Positions 26,313 to 38,676 are shown, numbered from the stretch's first letter. The stretch: DNA of 64,000 nt from JBFWVD01 sp050246915 (GCA_050246915.1 JBFWVD010000007.1:27829-91828), one strand, 5' to 3'. Made by a program: numbers and translations. The notes: generated from the sequence alone by a model not told the origin.

Positions 26313-27095
26313 TCAGGGGCGGTGGGCGAAGATCAGCTCGTTGAACCAACGCTGCTTGATCCGAGTGCGGCTCACGACGAAGCCCCGCTCGGTGAGCAAC
26401 CGCTCGAGCTCGGCCTGTCCGGTGTCCATCACCTTGCCGTCGTACCCGGCGAACCAGCGATTGGCCACCAAGGTCCCACCGGGCGTCAACCGCGACGTGA
26501 GTTGGTCGACGAGGAACTCCATGCGACCGGGTGCCTGAGCGTTCCAGCTGTCGAAGAAGATGTCCTCGACGATGAGGTCGAACGTCTCATCGCTCGACAA
26601 TGCGGCCAGCATGTCGAACACGTCTCCGGTGAGGTAGCGGACATCGTCGATGCTGTCGAGGCCGAGCTGTGTCCGGGCCGTGGCCACGATCTCGGGATCG
26701 AGCTCGATGACGGTGATGGCCGCGGGAGACAGATTGCGCGCCGCGAGATGGACCATGGTGCCGCCGCCGAGACCGGCGATGAGGACCCGAGGATGAGCGG
26801 GTAGCGCTCGTGGCGGCCGCAGTGCGCGGCCCCAGTACTCGCGTTCGATCTGTGCCCAGCTGCCCCGGGTGAACATCACCGATTGGGTGGTGTCACGATG
26901 GCCTTCTGAATACGCGAGGCGTCGCTCGCGTCCCAGGTCCCACACGGTGACCGGCCCGGTGATCGATGACTGACCGCGGTGCACCAGCACCCAATGATTG
27001 GTCAGCCGGCGACCGATGAATGCCAATCGGTTGACACGCAGCGGCCACAGATGCTGCTGCGCGAGATGGCGCGCCCGTTGGAGCTGTGGCTTCAT
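26313..27095 (-). CDS. Spermidine synthase-like methyltransferase-fold protein
   Basis: 260 residues. Rossmann motif VLIAGLGGGTMVHLAA, acidic ribose-binding VIELDPEIV and LIVEDIFFDSW match the spermidine-synthase superfamily. The aminopropyltransferase gatekeeper region is not clear, so it may methylate or be non-polyamine. Divergent from hpf. Confidence 0.85.
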   Translation of the reverse strand: MKPQLQRARHLAQQHLWPLRVNRLAFIGRRLTNHWVLVHRGQSSITGPVTVWDLGRERRLAYSEGHRDTTQSVMFTRGSWAQIEREYWGRALRPPRALPAHPRVLIAGLGGGTMVHLAARNLSPAAITVIELDPEIVATARTQLGLDSIDDVRYLTGDVFDMLAALSSDETFDLIVEDIFFDSWNAQAPGRMEFLVDQLTSRLTPGGTLVANRWFAGYDGKVMDTGQAELERLLTERGFVVSRTRIKQRWFNELIFAHRP

Positions 27096-27142
27096 CGATT
27101 GGTTCCTTCAGGCAGGGGACCAGCCCGAAGGTACCGATGGGT

Positions 27143-27160
27143 GCCCCTGCCGACAGGGGC
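27143..27160. promoter_or_regulatory. GC-rich hairpin upstream of hpf
   Basis: GCCCCTG-CCGA-CAGGGGC, a perfect 7-bp stem with a 4-nt loop, 11 bp before a TAATAC (-10-like) hexamer at 27171. It lies in the 269-bp gap between divergent genes; could be an operator or leader structure. Confidence 0.4.
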
Positions 27161-27364
27161 GATGCCCCCCTAATACACCGGCCGGGTGGATGGCGCTCTC
27201 TCGGCCAGCCTCCAATGTCCCGGCCGCAGCACTGGAGATGCCGGCGGTCGGAACCTGACAGGACCAAGGTCTTGACCAGAGAGGTCCGTCGTGTGCCGAC
27301 GTGGTGTCTCGCACCCCGTACAGTGAGGCGGACCAGGAAACCTGCGACACCGATGGAGGTGGGC

Positions 27365-27961
27365 ATGGAGATCACGGTCAGCGCCCGACATGTAGCAGTC
27401 AGCGAAGAGCTGAGGAGCTACGCCGAATCGAAGATCGGTCGACTCGATCGCTTCGATGGAGCAATGGAGCGAGCGGAGGTGCGCTTCAAGGAGGAGCGAA
27501 ACCCGCGGATCAGTGCCAAGGAGCGATGCGAGGTCACCATCTACGGCAAGGGCCACGTCGTCCGGGCCCATGGTGCGGCATTCGAGCAGTTCGCCGCCGT
27601 GGACCTCGTGGTCGACAAGCTCGAACTACAGCTGACCAAGCTCAAGACACGCCTCAAGGACCGCTATCGCGGCAAGGGGCATGTTCCCGTCGATGTCGTG
27701 CACACCGTCGGAGTCTCCGATGCCGTGCCGTCCGACGCTGCGCTCGAGGCGGCTGAAGGTGCCGTGGCGGTGGAGGCCCCGCCCAAGGTCGTGCGGGTCA
27801 AGACCTTCGAGATGCCGGCCATGACGGTCGAGGACGCCATCACCCAACTCGAGATGGTGAGCCACGAGTTCTACGTGTTCCACAACGTCGAAACCGGGGA
27901 GATCGAGGTCCTGTATCGCCGTGATGACGGCGACGTGGGCCTCATCCGCTCCGACCGCTGA
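27365..27961 (+). CDS. hpf: Ribosome hibernation promoting factor, long form
   Basis: 198 residues from ATG 27365 behind GGAGGTGGGC. The N-terminal S30AE/HPF domain (MEITVSARHVAVSEELR ... about residue 100) and C-terminal dimerisation domain (MTVEDAITQLEMVSHEFYVFHN) are both present, so this is the long form that makes 100S ribosome dimers in stationary phase. Located directly before secA, as in many Gram-positives. Confidence 0.95.
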   Translation: MEITVSARHVAVSEELRSYAESKIGRLDRFDGAMERAEVRFKEERNPRISAKERCEVTIYGKGHVVRAHGAAFEQFAAVDLVVDKLELQLTKLKTRLKDRYRGKGHVPVDVVHTVGVSDAVPSDAALEAAEGAVAVEAPPKVVRVKTFEMPAMTVEDAITQLEMVSHEFYVFHNVETGEIEVLYRRDDGDVGLIRSDR

Positions 27962-27969
27962 GCTCCCGT

Positions 27970-28008
27970 CCGGGGCAGGCCGAGTGAACGCTCGACCGCC
28001 TGCCCCGG
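27970..28008 (+). terminator. Strong hairpin between hpf and secA
   Basis: 11-bp perfect arms (CCGGGGCAGGC and complement) enclose a smaller CGAG/CTCG stem. It starts 8 bp after the hpf stop, so it probably terminates hpf transcription; no T-run. Confidence 0.7.
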
Positions 28009-28028
28009 GCTGAGGACCCGTCGGCCGG

Positions 28029-28034
28029 TAGCAT
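28029..28034 (+). promoter_or_regulatory. Putative -10 element (TAGCAT) for secA
   Basis: It lies between the hpf hairpin and the secA ATG, 12 nt upstream of the latter. Confidence 0.4.
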
Positions 28035-28046
28035 CGGTGCCCGTCT

Positions 28047-30842
<2,796 letters not shown>

Positions 30843-30851
30843 ACCCTTCCC

Positions 30852-31961
30852 ATGCGTGACTTCACCGATGAACTGCGCGCTCTTCGCGAGCGTGTCACCG
30901 AGGCGCAGCGCTATCTGCGCATCGACCAGAACCGTTCCCGTCTCATCGAACTCGAGGACGAAGTGGCGCGTCCCGATCTGTGGGACGACCAGGACCGCGC
31001 CAAGAAGCTGAATGCCGAGTACGCGTCGGTGAAGGACGACGTCGAGACCTACGACGCGCTGGCCCAAGCGATGGAGGACGTCGAGGTCCTGCACGAGCTG
31101 GCCCGTGAGGTCGACGACGAGTCGCAGGAACCGGACATCGAAGCGGCGTGCGCGGGGCTGGCGGCCAAGCTCGGAGAGCTCGAGTTGCGCTCGCTGTTCA
31201 CTGGTGAGCACGACGAGGTCGATGCCATCGTCGCCATCAACGCCAAGGACGGTGGCGTCGACGCGCAGGACTGGGCACAGATGTTGCTGCGCATGTACAC
31301 CCGCTGGGCCGAACGACGCGGCTTCGATGTCGAGATCAACGACATCTCCGAAGGGGCAGAGGCCGGCATCATGTCGGCGGAACTCACCATCCGCGGCCGA
31401 TACGCCTATGGGCTCATGTCGTGTGAGCGGGGCACGCATCGACTGGTGCGCATCAGCCCGTTCGACGGCAACGCTCGCCGTCAGACCAGCTTCGCTGCCG
31501 TCGAAGTGTGGCCGATGATGGACGCGCTGGGCGACATCGAGATCCCTGAATCGGAGATCAAGATGGAAGTGTTCCGTGCCTCTGGTGCCGGCGGTCAGCA
31601 CATCAACAAGACCTCATCGGCGGTACGGCTCATCCACATTCCGACCGGGCTCGTCACCTCGTGCCAGGAAGAGCGGAGCCAGCTGCAGAACCGGGTGAAG
31701 GCCATGGGTCGGCTCACCGCGATGCTGGCGGCCAAACAGGAAGAAGAGCGCCAAGCCGAACTGGATCGCATCGCGGGTCGTCAGGCGCAGGTGGGTTGGG
31801 GTTCACAGATGCGCAGCTATGTGCTGCAGCCCTATCAGATGGTGAAGGACCTGCGCACCAACTTCGAAGTCGGCAACGTCCAAGGCGTGCTCGACGGTGA
31901 CGTGGAGCCGTTCATGGAAGCGTTCCTGCGCTGGAAGCGGACCAACGCCGAAGAGAACTGA
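30852..31961 (+). CDS. prfB: Peptide chain release factor 2
   Basis: 369 residues. The SPF tripeptide (RISPFDGNARR), which reads UGA/UAA, and the GGQ loop (GAGGQHINKTSS) are both present. The frame is continuous, without the programmed +1 frameshift site known from E. coli prfB, as is usual in actinobacteria. In most relatives ftsE-ftsX-smpB follow directly; here 4.4 kb of other sequence intervenes. Confidence 0.97.
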   Translation: MRDFTDELRALRERVTEAQRYLRIDQNRSRLIELEDEVARPDLWDDQDRAKKLNAEYASVKDDVETYDALAQAMEDVEVLHELAREVDDESQEPDIEAACAGLAAKLGELELRSLFTGEHDEVDAIVAINAKDGGVDAQDWAQMLLRMYTRWAERRGFDVEINDISEGAEAGIMSAELTIRGRYAYGLMSCERGTHRLVRISPFDGNARRQTSFAAVEVWPMMDALGDIEIPESEIKMEVFRASGAGGQHINKTSSAVRLIHIPTGLVTSCQEERSQLQNRVKAMGRLTAMLAAKQEEERQAELDRIAGRQAQVGWGSQMRSYVLQPYQMVKDLRTNFEVGNVQGVLDGDVEPFMEAFLRWKRTNAEEN

Positions 31962-32046
31962 GTCAGTTGATGCACCGGGGCGCGGTGGCGAAGGGCGGCA
32001 ACGAGTGGATCTGCCTCGGACTGCTGCTGGCGATCGTGCACGTGTT

Positions 32047-32694
32047 GTGGTCAACCACATCATCGAAGCCTCCGCGATCACGCAGGCCGATGAGCTACCG
32101 ACCCTGCTTCGCCTTGTTGCCGCGAACACCTCTGGCGAGCTGGTCACGTCGCGAGTGGCGGGTGACGCACGGATGAGCGCTGATACCGCGTCTCGATACC
32201 TCGCGCTCTTGGAACTCGTGGGGTTCATCATCCGGATCAGGGCGTGGACGCCGAGCCTGACGACGCGCGAGAAGCGTCATCCGAAGGTCGTGATCACTGA
32301 CGCTGGGCTTGCCTGCGCGTTGTTGGGCCGAAGCGTCGATGACCTTGCGATGTCGACAAGCCCAGTGACGGGTCCGCTCCTGGAATCATTCGTGACGATG
32401 GAACTCGTGAAGCAGCGAAGTTGGTCCGTTGCACAGCCCACCATCCGCCATTGGCGTGACCGCAATGGTGCCGAGGTGGATCTCGTCGCGGAGCACGACA
32501 ACGGCGACGTTGCGGGTATCGAGGTGAAGGCAGCGTCGGCAGTGGCACCGAGTGACGTGGTTCATTTGCAGGGCTTGCGCGACAAGCTCGGCGACCGATT
32601 CACGGCCGGCGTGGTCCTCTATCTCGGCGAGCGAGTGCTTCCGCTTGGCGATCGTCTCTGGGCCATGCCCGTCTCGATGCTGTGGTCGGATTGA
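32047..32694 (+). pseudogene. C-terminal remnant of a DUF4143-type AAA ATPase
   Basis: About 215 residues match the C-terminal half of the ATP-binding DUF4143 proteins: LLRLVAANTSGELVTSRVA, SADTASRYLALLELVGFI, a PKVVITDAGLACALLG element, and the nuclease-like GAEVDLVAE/GIEVKA segment. The N-terminal AAA module with Walker motifs is missing; sequence between the prfB stop and here shows no trace of it. Composition is slightly less GC-rich than its neighbours. Read as a truncated, probably acquired gene. Confidence 0.75.
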
Positions 32695-32722
32695 GGTCGC
32701 TGCTGGCCGCGCGCGGAGCACA

Positions 32723-33103
32723 TCACTCCAGCGAGTCGGCGATGACGGCCTCACCGTCGAATATGGGCACTGGTTTGCTCGGTCTGGACATGATCACGCT
32801 GGCGGCCAGCGAACCGAGCACGATCGCCGCGCCCAGCTGAGCAGCCCGTGGCCGATGATGAACGACAGCACGTTCATCATCGCGATGTAGAACCAGTCCT
32901 TGCCGCCCAGCTGCCCGACGTCGCGCCCGGCGGAGCCACACCGGCACGATGGTCCACAGGCGTCCCAGCGCGATCGCCGGCGCCGGTGCCGTGATCGATC
33001 GGTTCATGACCGGCGACGTCGCCAAGCAGATGACGGGGACCACTCCGCCGATCAGCGGCAGCGCGCTCGAACGAGCAGCGTGGTCCCCGGGGCCGTCGCT
33101 CAC
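32723..33103 (-). pseudogene. Degraded membrane-protein remnant
   Basis: No intact gene fits 32695-33258. On the minus strand one frame gives hydrophobic SALPLIGGVVPVICLATSP and later AAIVLGSLAASVIMSRPSK, while a neighbouring frame supplies the segment between (KDWFYIAMMNVLSFIIGHG). This looks like a small multi-pass membrane protein broken by two compensating frameshifts. Family unknown. Confidence 0.4.
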
Positions 33104-33258
33104 TGGAACGCTGCTCGTCCCGACGGTTCCCCCGCGCGTCGATCATCTCACGCCGAGGGGAGGCGGGCAGCAGGCCCGGGAAGCGCACGGATGCGGGTAG
33201 AACTGATCCAATAGCGATACGACACGGGGGTGTCGATGTCGAGCCAGGGGGAAGATCG

Positions 33259-34107
33259 ATGACCGAGTTCCAGATCGACGGGATCGCCGCAGTCACCGGT
33301 GCGGGACAAGGCATTGGTCTGGGTGTCGTGGGAGCACTCGCCGAGCGCGGTTTCGATGTTCTTGCGCTCGTGTTGGAACCGTCCCATGCCGAGGCGGTGG
33401 CCGAACGGGTGGCCGGTGCTCCCGGCACAGCGACCGTGCAGGTGCTCGATGTGACCGACATCGGCGACTTCGCATTCCCGGGCAACCTGCAGGTGCTGGT
33501 GAACAACGCTGGTATCCGCATGTCGACCCGACCGGTCGAGGTCATCGACTCGCGCGAATGGCGCCGCACGATGGACGTCAACTTCTTCGGCATGGTCGAC
33601 ATGACCCGACTTGCCCTACCGATCATGCGGGCCAACGGTGGCGGGGTCATCTGCAACGTCGGTTCGGGCGGTCAACACCTTCCCAATCCGTTCCTCGCCG
33701 CCTATCGCGCTTCGAAAGGCGCGGTGAGCGCGTTCTGCGAGAGCCTTCGCGTGGAGGTGGCACCGTTCGGTATACGGGTCATCGAGATCATGCCGGGTGC
33801 GGTGAAGACCGGGATCAACGTGCAGTCGGTGTTGAACGTCATCGCCGACACCTCTGATGAGCCGGCATACCTTCCCATGGCACAGATCCAGCGGCGGATG
33901 ATCGAGGCGAACCCTCCCGAGACGGTCAGCCCCGACCAGGCTGGTCAGTGGGTGGCCAACGCCGTCTTCGATGTCGATGGCCCCATGCGCTACGGCACAT
34001 GCGCGGGGTCGCAAGCGTTGTTGGAGATGTGGCGTACCACGAGCGATGAAGTGCTCGCCCAACGCGTGCTGTCGGCCTATCAGGACATCATCGCCCGACC
34101 CAACTGA
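33259..34107 (+). CDS. SDR-family oxidoreductase
   Basis: 282 residues. TGAGQGIGLGVVG (cofactor loop), VLVNNAGIRM, ICNVGSGGQ with the Ser position, and the catalytic YRASK are visible. GGGGGAAGA is the ribosome site. The long C-terminal segment (after IEIMPGAVKTGIN) resembles classical SDRs acting on hydrophobic alcohols. It is 51 bp upstream of an acyl-CoA dehydrogenase gene, probably in one operon. Confidence 0.9.
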   Translation: MTEFQIDGIAAVTGAGQGIGLGVVGALAERGFDVLALVLEPSHAEAVAERVAGAPGTATVQVLDVTDIGDFAFPGNLQVLVNNAGIRMSTRPVEVIDSREWRRTMDVNFFGMVDMTRLALPIMRANGGGVICNVGSGGQHLPNPFLAAYRASKGAVSAFCESLRVEVAPFGIRVIEIMPGAVKTGINVQSVLNVIADTSDEPAYLPMAQIQRRMIEANPPETVSPDQAGQWVANAVFDVDGPMRYGTCAGSQALLEMWRTTSDEVLAQRVLSAYQDIIARPN

Positions 34108-34142
34108 CCGATTCCGGCCGCCACACCGGCCGACAAGCCCAG

Positions 34143-34158
34143 AGCAACGGAGATTGAC
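34143..34158 (-). repeat. Variant of the dispersed palindrome, directly before a start codon
   Basis: On the minus strand it reads GTCAATCTCCGTTGCT; on the plus strand its last base abuts the ATG at 34159 of the acyl-CoA dehydrogenase gene. Confidence 0.45.
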
Positions 34159-35439
34159 ATGTGGGATTTCGAGACAGAGCCAGAGTTCCAGGAGAAGCTC
34201 GACTGGGCTCGACACTTCGTCGACACCGAGGTGGAGCCGTTGGATCTCTTGTGGCCACACGATGGTTACAAGTCGCCCAACCCCCAGCAGCAGGCGATCA
34301 TCGCTCCGCTGAAGCAGCAGGTAAAGGACCACGAACTGTGGGCCTGCCATCTCACCCCTGAGCTCGGTGGCCGCGGCTACGGGCAGTTGAAGCTGGCGCT
34401 CCTGAACGAGATCCTCGGACGATGCGGATGGTGGGCGCCGCGCATCTTCGGGACGCAGGCCCCCGATACGGGCAACGCGGAAATCCTTGCTCACTACGGC
34501 ACCGAGGAGCAGAAGGCCGCGTATCTACAGCCGTTGCTCGAAGGTGACATCGTGTCGAGCTATTCGATGACCGAGCCCCAGGGTGGTTCGGACCCTGGCG
34601 TGTTCACGCTGCGGGCCCAACGCGACGGGGACGAGTGGGTCATCAACGGGATGAAGTTCTTCTCGTCGAATGCTCGCTACGCCAAGTTCCTCATCGTGAT
34701 GGCCGTGACCAATCCCGACGTCGGGCCGTACAACGGCATCAGCATGTTCGTGGTGCCCGCCGATACACCGGGGGTCAACATCGTCCGCAACATCGCGGTG
34801 TATGGCGAACCGGACGAAGAAGGCTCGCATGGGTTGGTCGAGTACGACAACGTTCGAGTGCCGCTGTCAGCGATGCTCGGCGGTGAAGGTCAAGGGTTCC
34901 AGGTCGCGCAGACACGCTTGGGCGGCGGTCGTGTACATCACGCCATGCGAGCGGTCGGAATGTGCTCACGTGCGCTCGACATGATGTGTGAACGGGCGTT
35001 GAGCCGGCACACCAAGGGCTCGCTCCTCGCCGACAAGCAGGCGGTGCAGGGCTACATCGCCGATTCGTGGATGGAGCTGCAGCAGTTCCGGCTGTTCGTA
35101 CTCCAGACCGCGTGGAAGATCGACAAGTACAACGACTACAACAAGGTGCGCGCCGACATCGCGGCCAGCAAGATCATCGCCCAGAAGTTGTTGCACGACA
35201 TCATCGGTCGATCGATCCAAGTGCACGGCGCACTCGGCGCGTCCAATGAACTCAACCTGTGTCGTTGGTGGATGGTGTCGTGGATCACCGGGTTCTCCGA
35301 CGGTCCCAGTGAGATCCACAAGCGCGCCGTCTCGCGTCAGGTGTTGAAGGACTACAGCCCCGCGCCGGGGCTGTGGCCCACCGAGCATCTCCCGACCCGT
35401 CGGGCCGAAGCGCGGGTCAAGCTCGGCATCCCTGGCTGA
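34159..35439 (+). CDS. Acyl-CoA dehydrogenase
   Basis: 426 residues, slightly longer than average. Motifs: YSMTEPQGGSDPGVFT, NGMKFFSSNARYAKF, IQVHGALGASNELNL and FSDGPSEIHKRAVSR (base Glu). The GGSDP form and longer N-terminus resemble the actinobacterial FadE subgroup similar to ACAD10/11-type enzymes; this subclass call is tentative. Convergent with the XRE-like gene. Confidence 0.92.
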   Translation: MWDFETEPEFQEKLDWARHFVDTEVEPLDLLWPHDGYKSPNPQQQAIIAPLKQQVKDHELWACHLTPELGGRGYGQLKLALLNEILGRCGWWAPRIFGTQAPDTGNAEILAHYGTEEQKAAYLQPLLEGDIVSSYSMTEPQGGSDPGVFTLRAQRDGDEWVINGMKFFSSNARYAKFLIVMAVTNPDVGPYNGISMFVVPADTPGVNIVRNIAVYGEPDEEGSHGLVEYDNVRVPLSAMLGGEGQGFQVAQTRLGGGRVHHAMRAVGMCSRALDMMCERALSRHTKGSLLADKQAVQGYIADSWMELQQFRLFVLQTAWKIDKYNDYNKVRADIAASKIIAQKLLHDIIGRSIQVHGALGASNELNLCRWWMVSWITGFSDGPSEIHKRAVSRQVLKDYSPAPGLWPTEHLPTRRAEARVKLGIPG

Positions 35440-35522
35440 TCGGTCGCATGCGGTCGTGGCTCAGCGGAGCCGGCCGTCGGCAGAGCGCCGTTGACCATTC
35501 TCGGGTGCGTATGACGGGGAGT

Positions 35523-36164
35523 TCAACGATCGTCGTCGATGTCGTCGGACTGGAAGATGAGGGCACCTTCGGGTCCGGCCGACAGCAAGATGCCCGCTTG
35601 GGGTGCGATCTTGCGGGGGAGGATCGTCGACATCATCGACGGATGGCCGCGCTGGGCGGTCCACGTCGGGTCTTCCATCACCTCGTGCAACAGGCCGAGT
35701 ACTGCGGTGCGATCGAACCCGAGCCCTTCGGCAAGCACCGTCACGTCCAACTCACGCAACTGCAGCAGCGATCCATTGGGTCGGCCGCGCAGCGCCCACA
35801 CCAACGTCAGATAGCGGCGCAGCACGTTCTGCACCGTCTCGCCGGCGGGCACGACTGCGCAGAAGCCTTCGGCCACGAGCAGATGCTCGTCGAAGTCCAA
35901 CACGAGATGGGTGCGGCGAGGCGCCAGCTCAGCTACTTCGAACGCGTACAGCTCCGAGAGGAGGTCGAGCTCCTCGGGGGCGGCCCACACCGATCCCGAT
36001 TCGAGTGCCTCGAGACGTGCGCCGTCGATCTGTCCCCATGCCCGGATGACCACGTCGTCGATCGAGTCGCCACGGGCCTCCCGCAGACCGGCGAGCAGGC
36101 GCCCGAGGCGGCGCGGTGGGACCAGCCGCTCGAGGTTGATCGGTTCGGATTGTTCCGAGGTCAT
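35523..36164 (-). CDS. XRE-like DNA-binding protein, unknown function
   Basis: 213 residues behind a GGAGGGT ribosome site. The N-terminal part (LGRLLAGLREARGDSIDDV ... LDLLSELYAFEVAELAP) has the spacing of a Cro/C1-type helix-turn-helix. The C-terminal 130 residues, including LVLDFDEHLLVAEGF, match nothing I recognise. It is divergent from ftsE across 167 bp, so it may regulate ftsEX or itself; that is inference. Confidence 0.7.
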   Translation of the reverse strand: MTSEQSEPINLERLVPPRRLGRLLAGLREARGDSIDDVVIRAWGQIDGARLEALESGSVWAAPEELDLLSELYAFEVAELAPRRTHLVLDFDEHLLVAEGFCAVVPAGETVQNVLRRYLTLVWALRGRPNGSLLQLRELDVTVLAEGLGFDRTAVLGLLHEVMEDPTWTAQRGHPSMMSTILPRKIAPQAGILLSAGPEGALIFQSDDIDDDR

Positions 36165-36263
36165 GGACCCTCCGTGGGAGACGAACAGGTCTCCATCGGT
36201 CGCCGGGGGGTTCGAGTTGAGGTCCCGTACCGGGGTTGACCGGGTCGCGGGTGGGTGCCTTGG

Positions 36264-36269
36264 TAGGGT
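36264..36269 (+). promoter_or_regulatory. Putative -10 element (TAGGGT) for ftsEX
   Basis: TAGGGT in the divergent gap, 62 nt before the ftsE ATG. No ribosome site precedes that ATG. Confidence 0.35.
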
Positions 36270-36331
36270 CAGGTGCCCGCTGAGCCGGTCGCCGTGTCAC
36301 GGCTGATCGAGCCCTGGCGGCCCTCTTCCTC

Positions 36332-37009
36332 ATGATCAAGCTGGAACACGTCACCAAGATCTACAAAGGCGAGCAGCCGGCTTTGCGGGACGCTTCGGCG
36401 GACATCGCGAAGGGTGAGTTCGTGTTCCTCGTGGGCCCGTCGGGCTCGGGCAAGAGCACGCTCCTACGGCTCATGAACCGCTCCGAGACCCCGACGCAGG
36501 GGCAGGTGTGGGTGGCCGGCAAGGACATCAACGCCATTCCCAGCTGGCGGATCCCGTACCTGCGCCGCAACATCGGGGCCATCTTCCAGGACTTCAAGCT
36601 CCTGCCCAACAAGACCGTGTTCGAGAACGTGGCTTTCGCCCTCGAGGTCATCGGCCGCCCTCGCCATGTCATCCGCTCGCAGGTGCCGGCCATCTTGGAA
36701 CTGGTGGGACTCGGGGCCAAGCACGCCTCGTTCCCCCACGAGCTCTCCGGCGGGGAGCAGCAACGAGTCTCCATCGCCCGAGCCTTCGTGAATCGTCCGC
36801 TCATCTTGTTGGCCGACGAACCCACCGGCAACCTCGATCCGGGCACCAGCGAAGGCATCATGCGGCTCCTCGACCGCATCAACAAGACGGGGACCACGGT
36901 GGTCATGGCCACCCACGATCAGAGCATCGTGAACATGATGCGTCGCCGCGTCATCGAGCTCGACCGGGGCACGATCATCCGTGACCAGGCACGCGGGGTG
37001 TACCAGTGA
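36332..37009 (+). CDS. ftsE: Cell division ATP-binding protein FtsE
   Basis: 225 residues. Walker [17 protein letters not shown]-loop IFQDFKLLP, signature [15 protein letters not shown], Walker [14 protein letters not shown]-switch MATHDQ. With FtsX it activates cell-wall hydrolases at the septum. It overlaps ftsX by 4 bp (GTGA). Confidence 0.97.
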   Translation: MIKLEHVTKIYKGEQPALRDASADIAKGEFVFLVGPSGSGKSTLLRLMNRSETPTQGQVWVAGKDINAIPSWRIPYLRRNIGAIFQDFKLLPNKTVFENVAFALEVIGRPRHVIRSQVPAILELVGLGAKHASFPHELSGGEQQRVSIARAFVNRPLILLADEPTGNLDPGTSEGIMRLLDRINKTGTTVVMATHDQSIVNMMRRRVIELDRGTIIRDQARGVYQ

Positions 37010-37917
37010 AGATCGCCTATCCGCTGCGCGAGACCGGCGCCAACCTCACCCGCAACCTCACGCTCACCTTGGCATCCGTCGTCACCGTCGCCGTGTCGCT
37101 CACGCTCTCGGGGGCCTCGCTGAACCTTCGCCAGGGTGTCTCGAACGCCACGGTGAAGTGGAAAGCCGGCGTGCAGTTCATCGTGTTCATGGACCCGTCG
37201 GCCACCGAAGAGCAGGTGGTTGCCGTGGGGGAGGCGCTCAAGGCCAACCCCGAGGTCGATGCTGAAAACCTCACGCGCGTCGGCAAGGAAGACGCGTGGA
37301 AAGAGGTGCAATTGCTGTTCGCCAACTCGCCCGAGACCATCGATTCGTTCGGCGGTCCCGCTGGCACACCGGAGTCATGGCGCGTCGTACCCAAAGAGGT
37401 CGACGCCGACGTGATCCGCTCCATCGGCGAGCAGTTCCGCAAGTACCCCGGGGTCTACTCGGTGGCCTTCCGATCCGACGCCGTCGAACGGTTCCAGCGC
37501 TTCACGCGCTTCTTGCTGTTGGTGTTCGTGTCGGCTGCGGTGGCGCTGTTGGCATCGGCCGCGCTGCTCATCGTGAACACCATCCGACTCGCCATGTTCG
37601 CCCGACGGCGCGAGATCGAGGTCATGAAGCTGGTCGGTGCCACCAACTGGTTCATCCGCGTGCCGTTCATGCTCGAAGGCCTCATACAAGGTCTGGTGGG
37701 CGCGCTCATCGCCTGGGCTGCGTCATGGGGCTTGAACGAAGCGTTGCGCAACAGCCTCTCCAAGGGCGTGCCTGATGGGGGAGCGCAAGATTTCTTGCAG
37801 GCCCTTGCCGTGTCGTCGGGTGAGGTGCGTTCGAACGGCATCTTGTTGGTGGTCATCGGCGCAGGGCTCGGGGCCATCGGTTCCGCCATTGCCGTGTCCC
37901 GCTTCCTCGACGTCTGA
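37006..37917 (+). CDS. ftsX: Cell division membrane protein FtsX
   Basis: 303 residues with a GTG start. One N-terminal membrane helix, an extracellular domain of about 125 residues, then three C-terminal helices separated by the [20 protein letters not shown] coupling segment. This is the standard FtsX layout. In many relatives a peptidoglycan hydrolase and smpB follow; here an M15 peptidase is encoded convergently and smpB is absent. Confidence 0.96.
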   Translation: MKIAYPLRETGANLTRNLTLTLASVVTVAVSLTLSGASLNLRQGVSNATVKWKAGVQFIVFMDPSATEEQVVAVGEALKANPEVDAENLTRVGKEDAWKEVQLLFANSPETIDSFGGPAGTPESWRVVPKEVDADVIRSIGEQFRKYPGVYSVAFRSDAVERFQRFTRFLLLVFVSAAVALLASAALLIVNTIRLAMFARRREIEVMKLVGATNWFIRVPFMLEGLIQGLVGALIAWAASWGLNEALRNSLSKGVPDGGAQDFLQALAVSSGEVRSNGILLVVIGAGLGAIGSAIAVSRFLDV

Positions 37918-37950
37918 GCGGCGCCGCCCCTGCGGTGGCGGCAGTGTGGC

Positions 37951-38607
37951 TCAGCGCTTGTACTCCCAGTGCCACGGCTCCCGTGGGGTCGTCTCCACGA
38001 AGCCGTAGCGGCCGGCGTTGACTCGCATCCACGCCTGTCCGGCCTCGTTCACGTCGACGTCGAGTGCCAGACCCCATCCGTGTGCCGACGTACCCGGGAC
38101 CGCTCCGAGGCCGCCTTGGCTGTAGAGGCCCTTGCGTCGCACCAGGTCCACCTGCTCGTCATAGCCGCGGTACGAATCGGTGACGCCGATATCGACGCCA
38201 TCGGCTGCGGCATCGACACGCATCTGATCGAAGGCCGATGCCGCTGGTGCCCACAGGCGATGTTCGCCGATGCCGATGGGGGCCAACGCCGAGGATGGAA
38301 TGCGACCGTTGCCGTAGATCTGCAATACGACCGGTACGACCGTGGCGGTGGCTGCGTCGAGGCTGTCGACACCCCACCTTGCATCGGCACGACTCAGGCC
38401 CGCGCCGCTCGAGCCGTAGGTCGACATGGCGCTGGCCAGCGTGGCATCGAACTTGGCGTTGAACGAGGTTCCCGGAGGGCCGGCGCCGATGTTGGACAGG
38501 CCCGAACCCCAACCCGAACCCGCGGTGGACACGGGGGAGCGGCTCAGCATCCGCATCCGTTCCTGGATCTGCGCGATGCGAGATTCGACGCGGTTCACCG
38601 GATCCAT
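37951..38607 (-). CDS. M15 (VanY-type) D-Ala-D-Ala carboxypeptidase-like protein
   Basis: 218 residues from ATG 38607 behind GGAGGGA. Zinc/catalytic elements: SYRGYDEQ, SAHGWGLALDVD (His, Asp) and PWHWEY (Glu, His). No signal peptide: the N-terminus is an amphipathic helix (VNRVESRIAQIQERMRML) and a Gly/Ser linker. A similar N-terminal helix is found in some wall enzymes encoded with flagellar genes, so export by the flagellar route is possible but unproven. A YjfB-like motility gene lies 0.9 kb away. Confidence 0.85.
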   Translation of the reverse strand: MDPVNRVESRIAQIQERMRMLSRSPVSTAGSGWGSGLSNIGAGPPGTSFNAKFDATLASAMSTYGSSGAGLSRADARWGVDSLDAATATVVPVVLQIYGNGRIPSSALAPIGIGEHRLWAPAASAFDQMRVDAAADGVDIGVTDSYRGYDEQVDLVRRKGLYSQGGLGAVPGTSAHGWGLALDVDVNEAGQAWMRVNAGRYGFVETTPREPWHWEYKR

Positions 38608-38676
38608 CGTCCCTCCGGTCGGCCGAACGGCACTGCACTTGAGGTTCGACACAGCTCGATGGAGTAGGAAACGTCG

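Noticed and set aside
30852..31961. Programmed frameshift in prfB
   Set aside because: The reading frame is continuous from start to stop, with no internal TGA.
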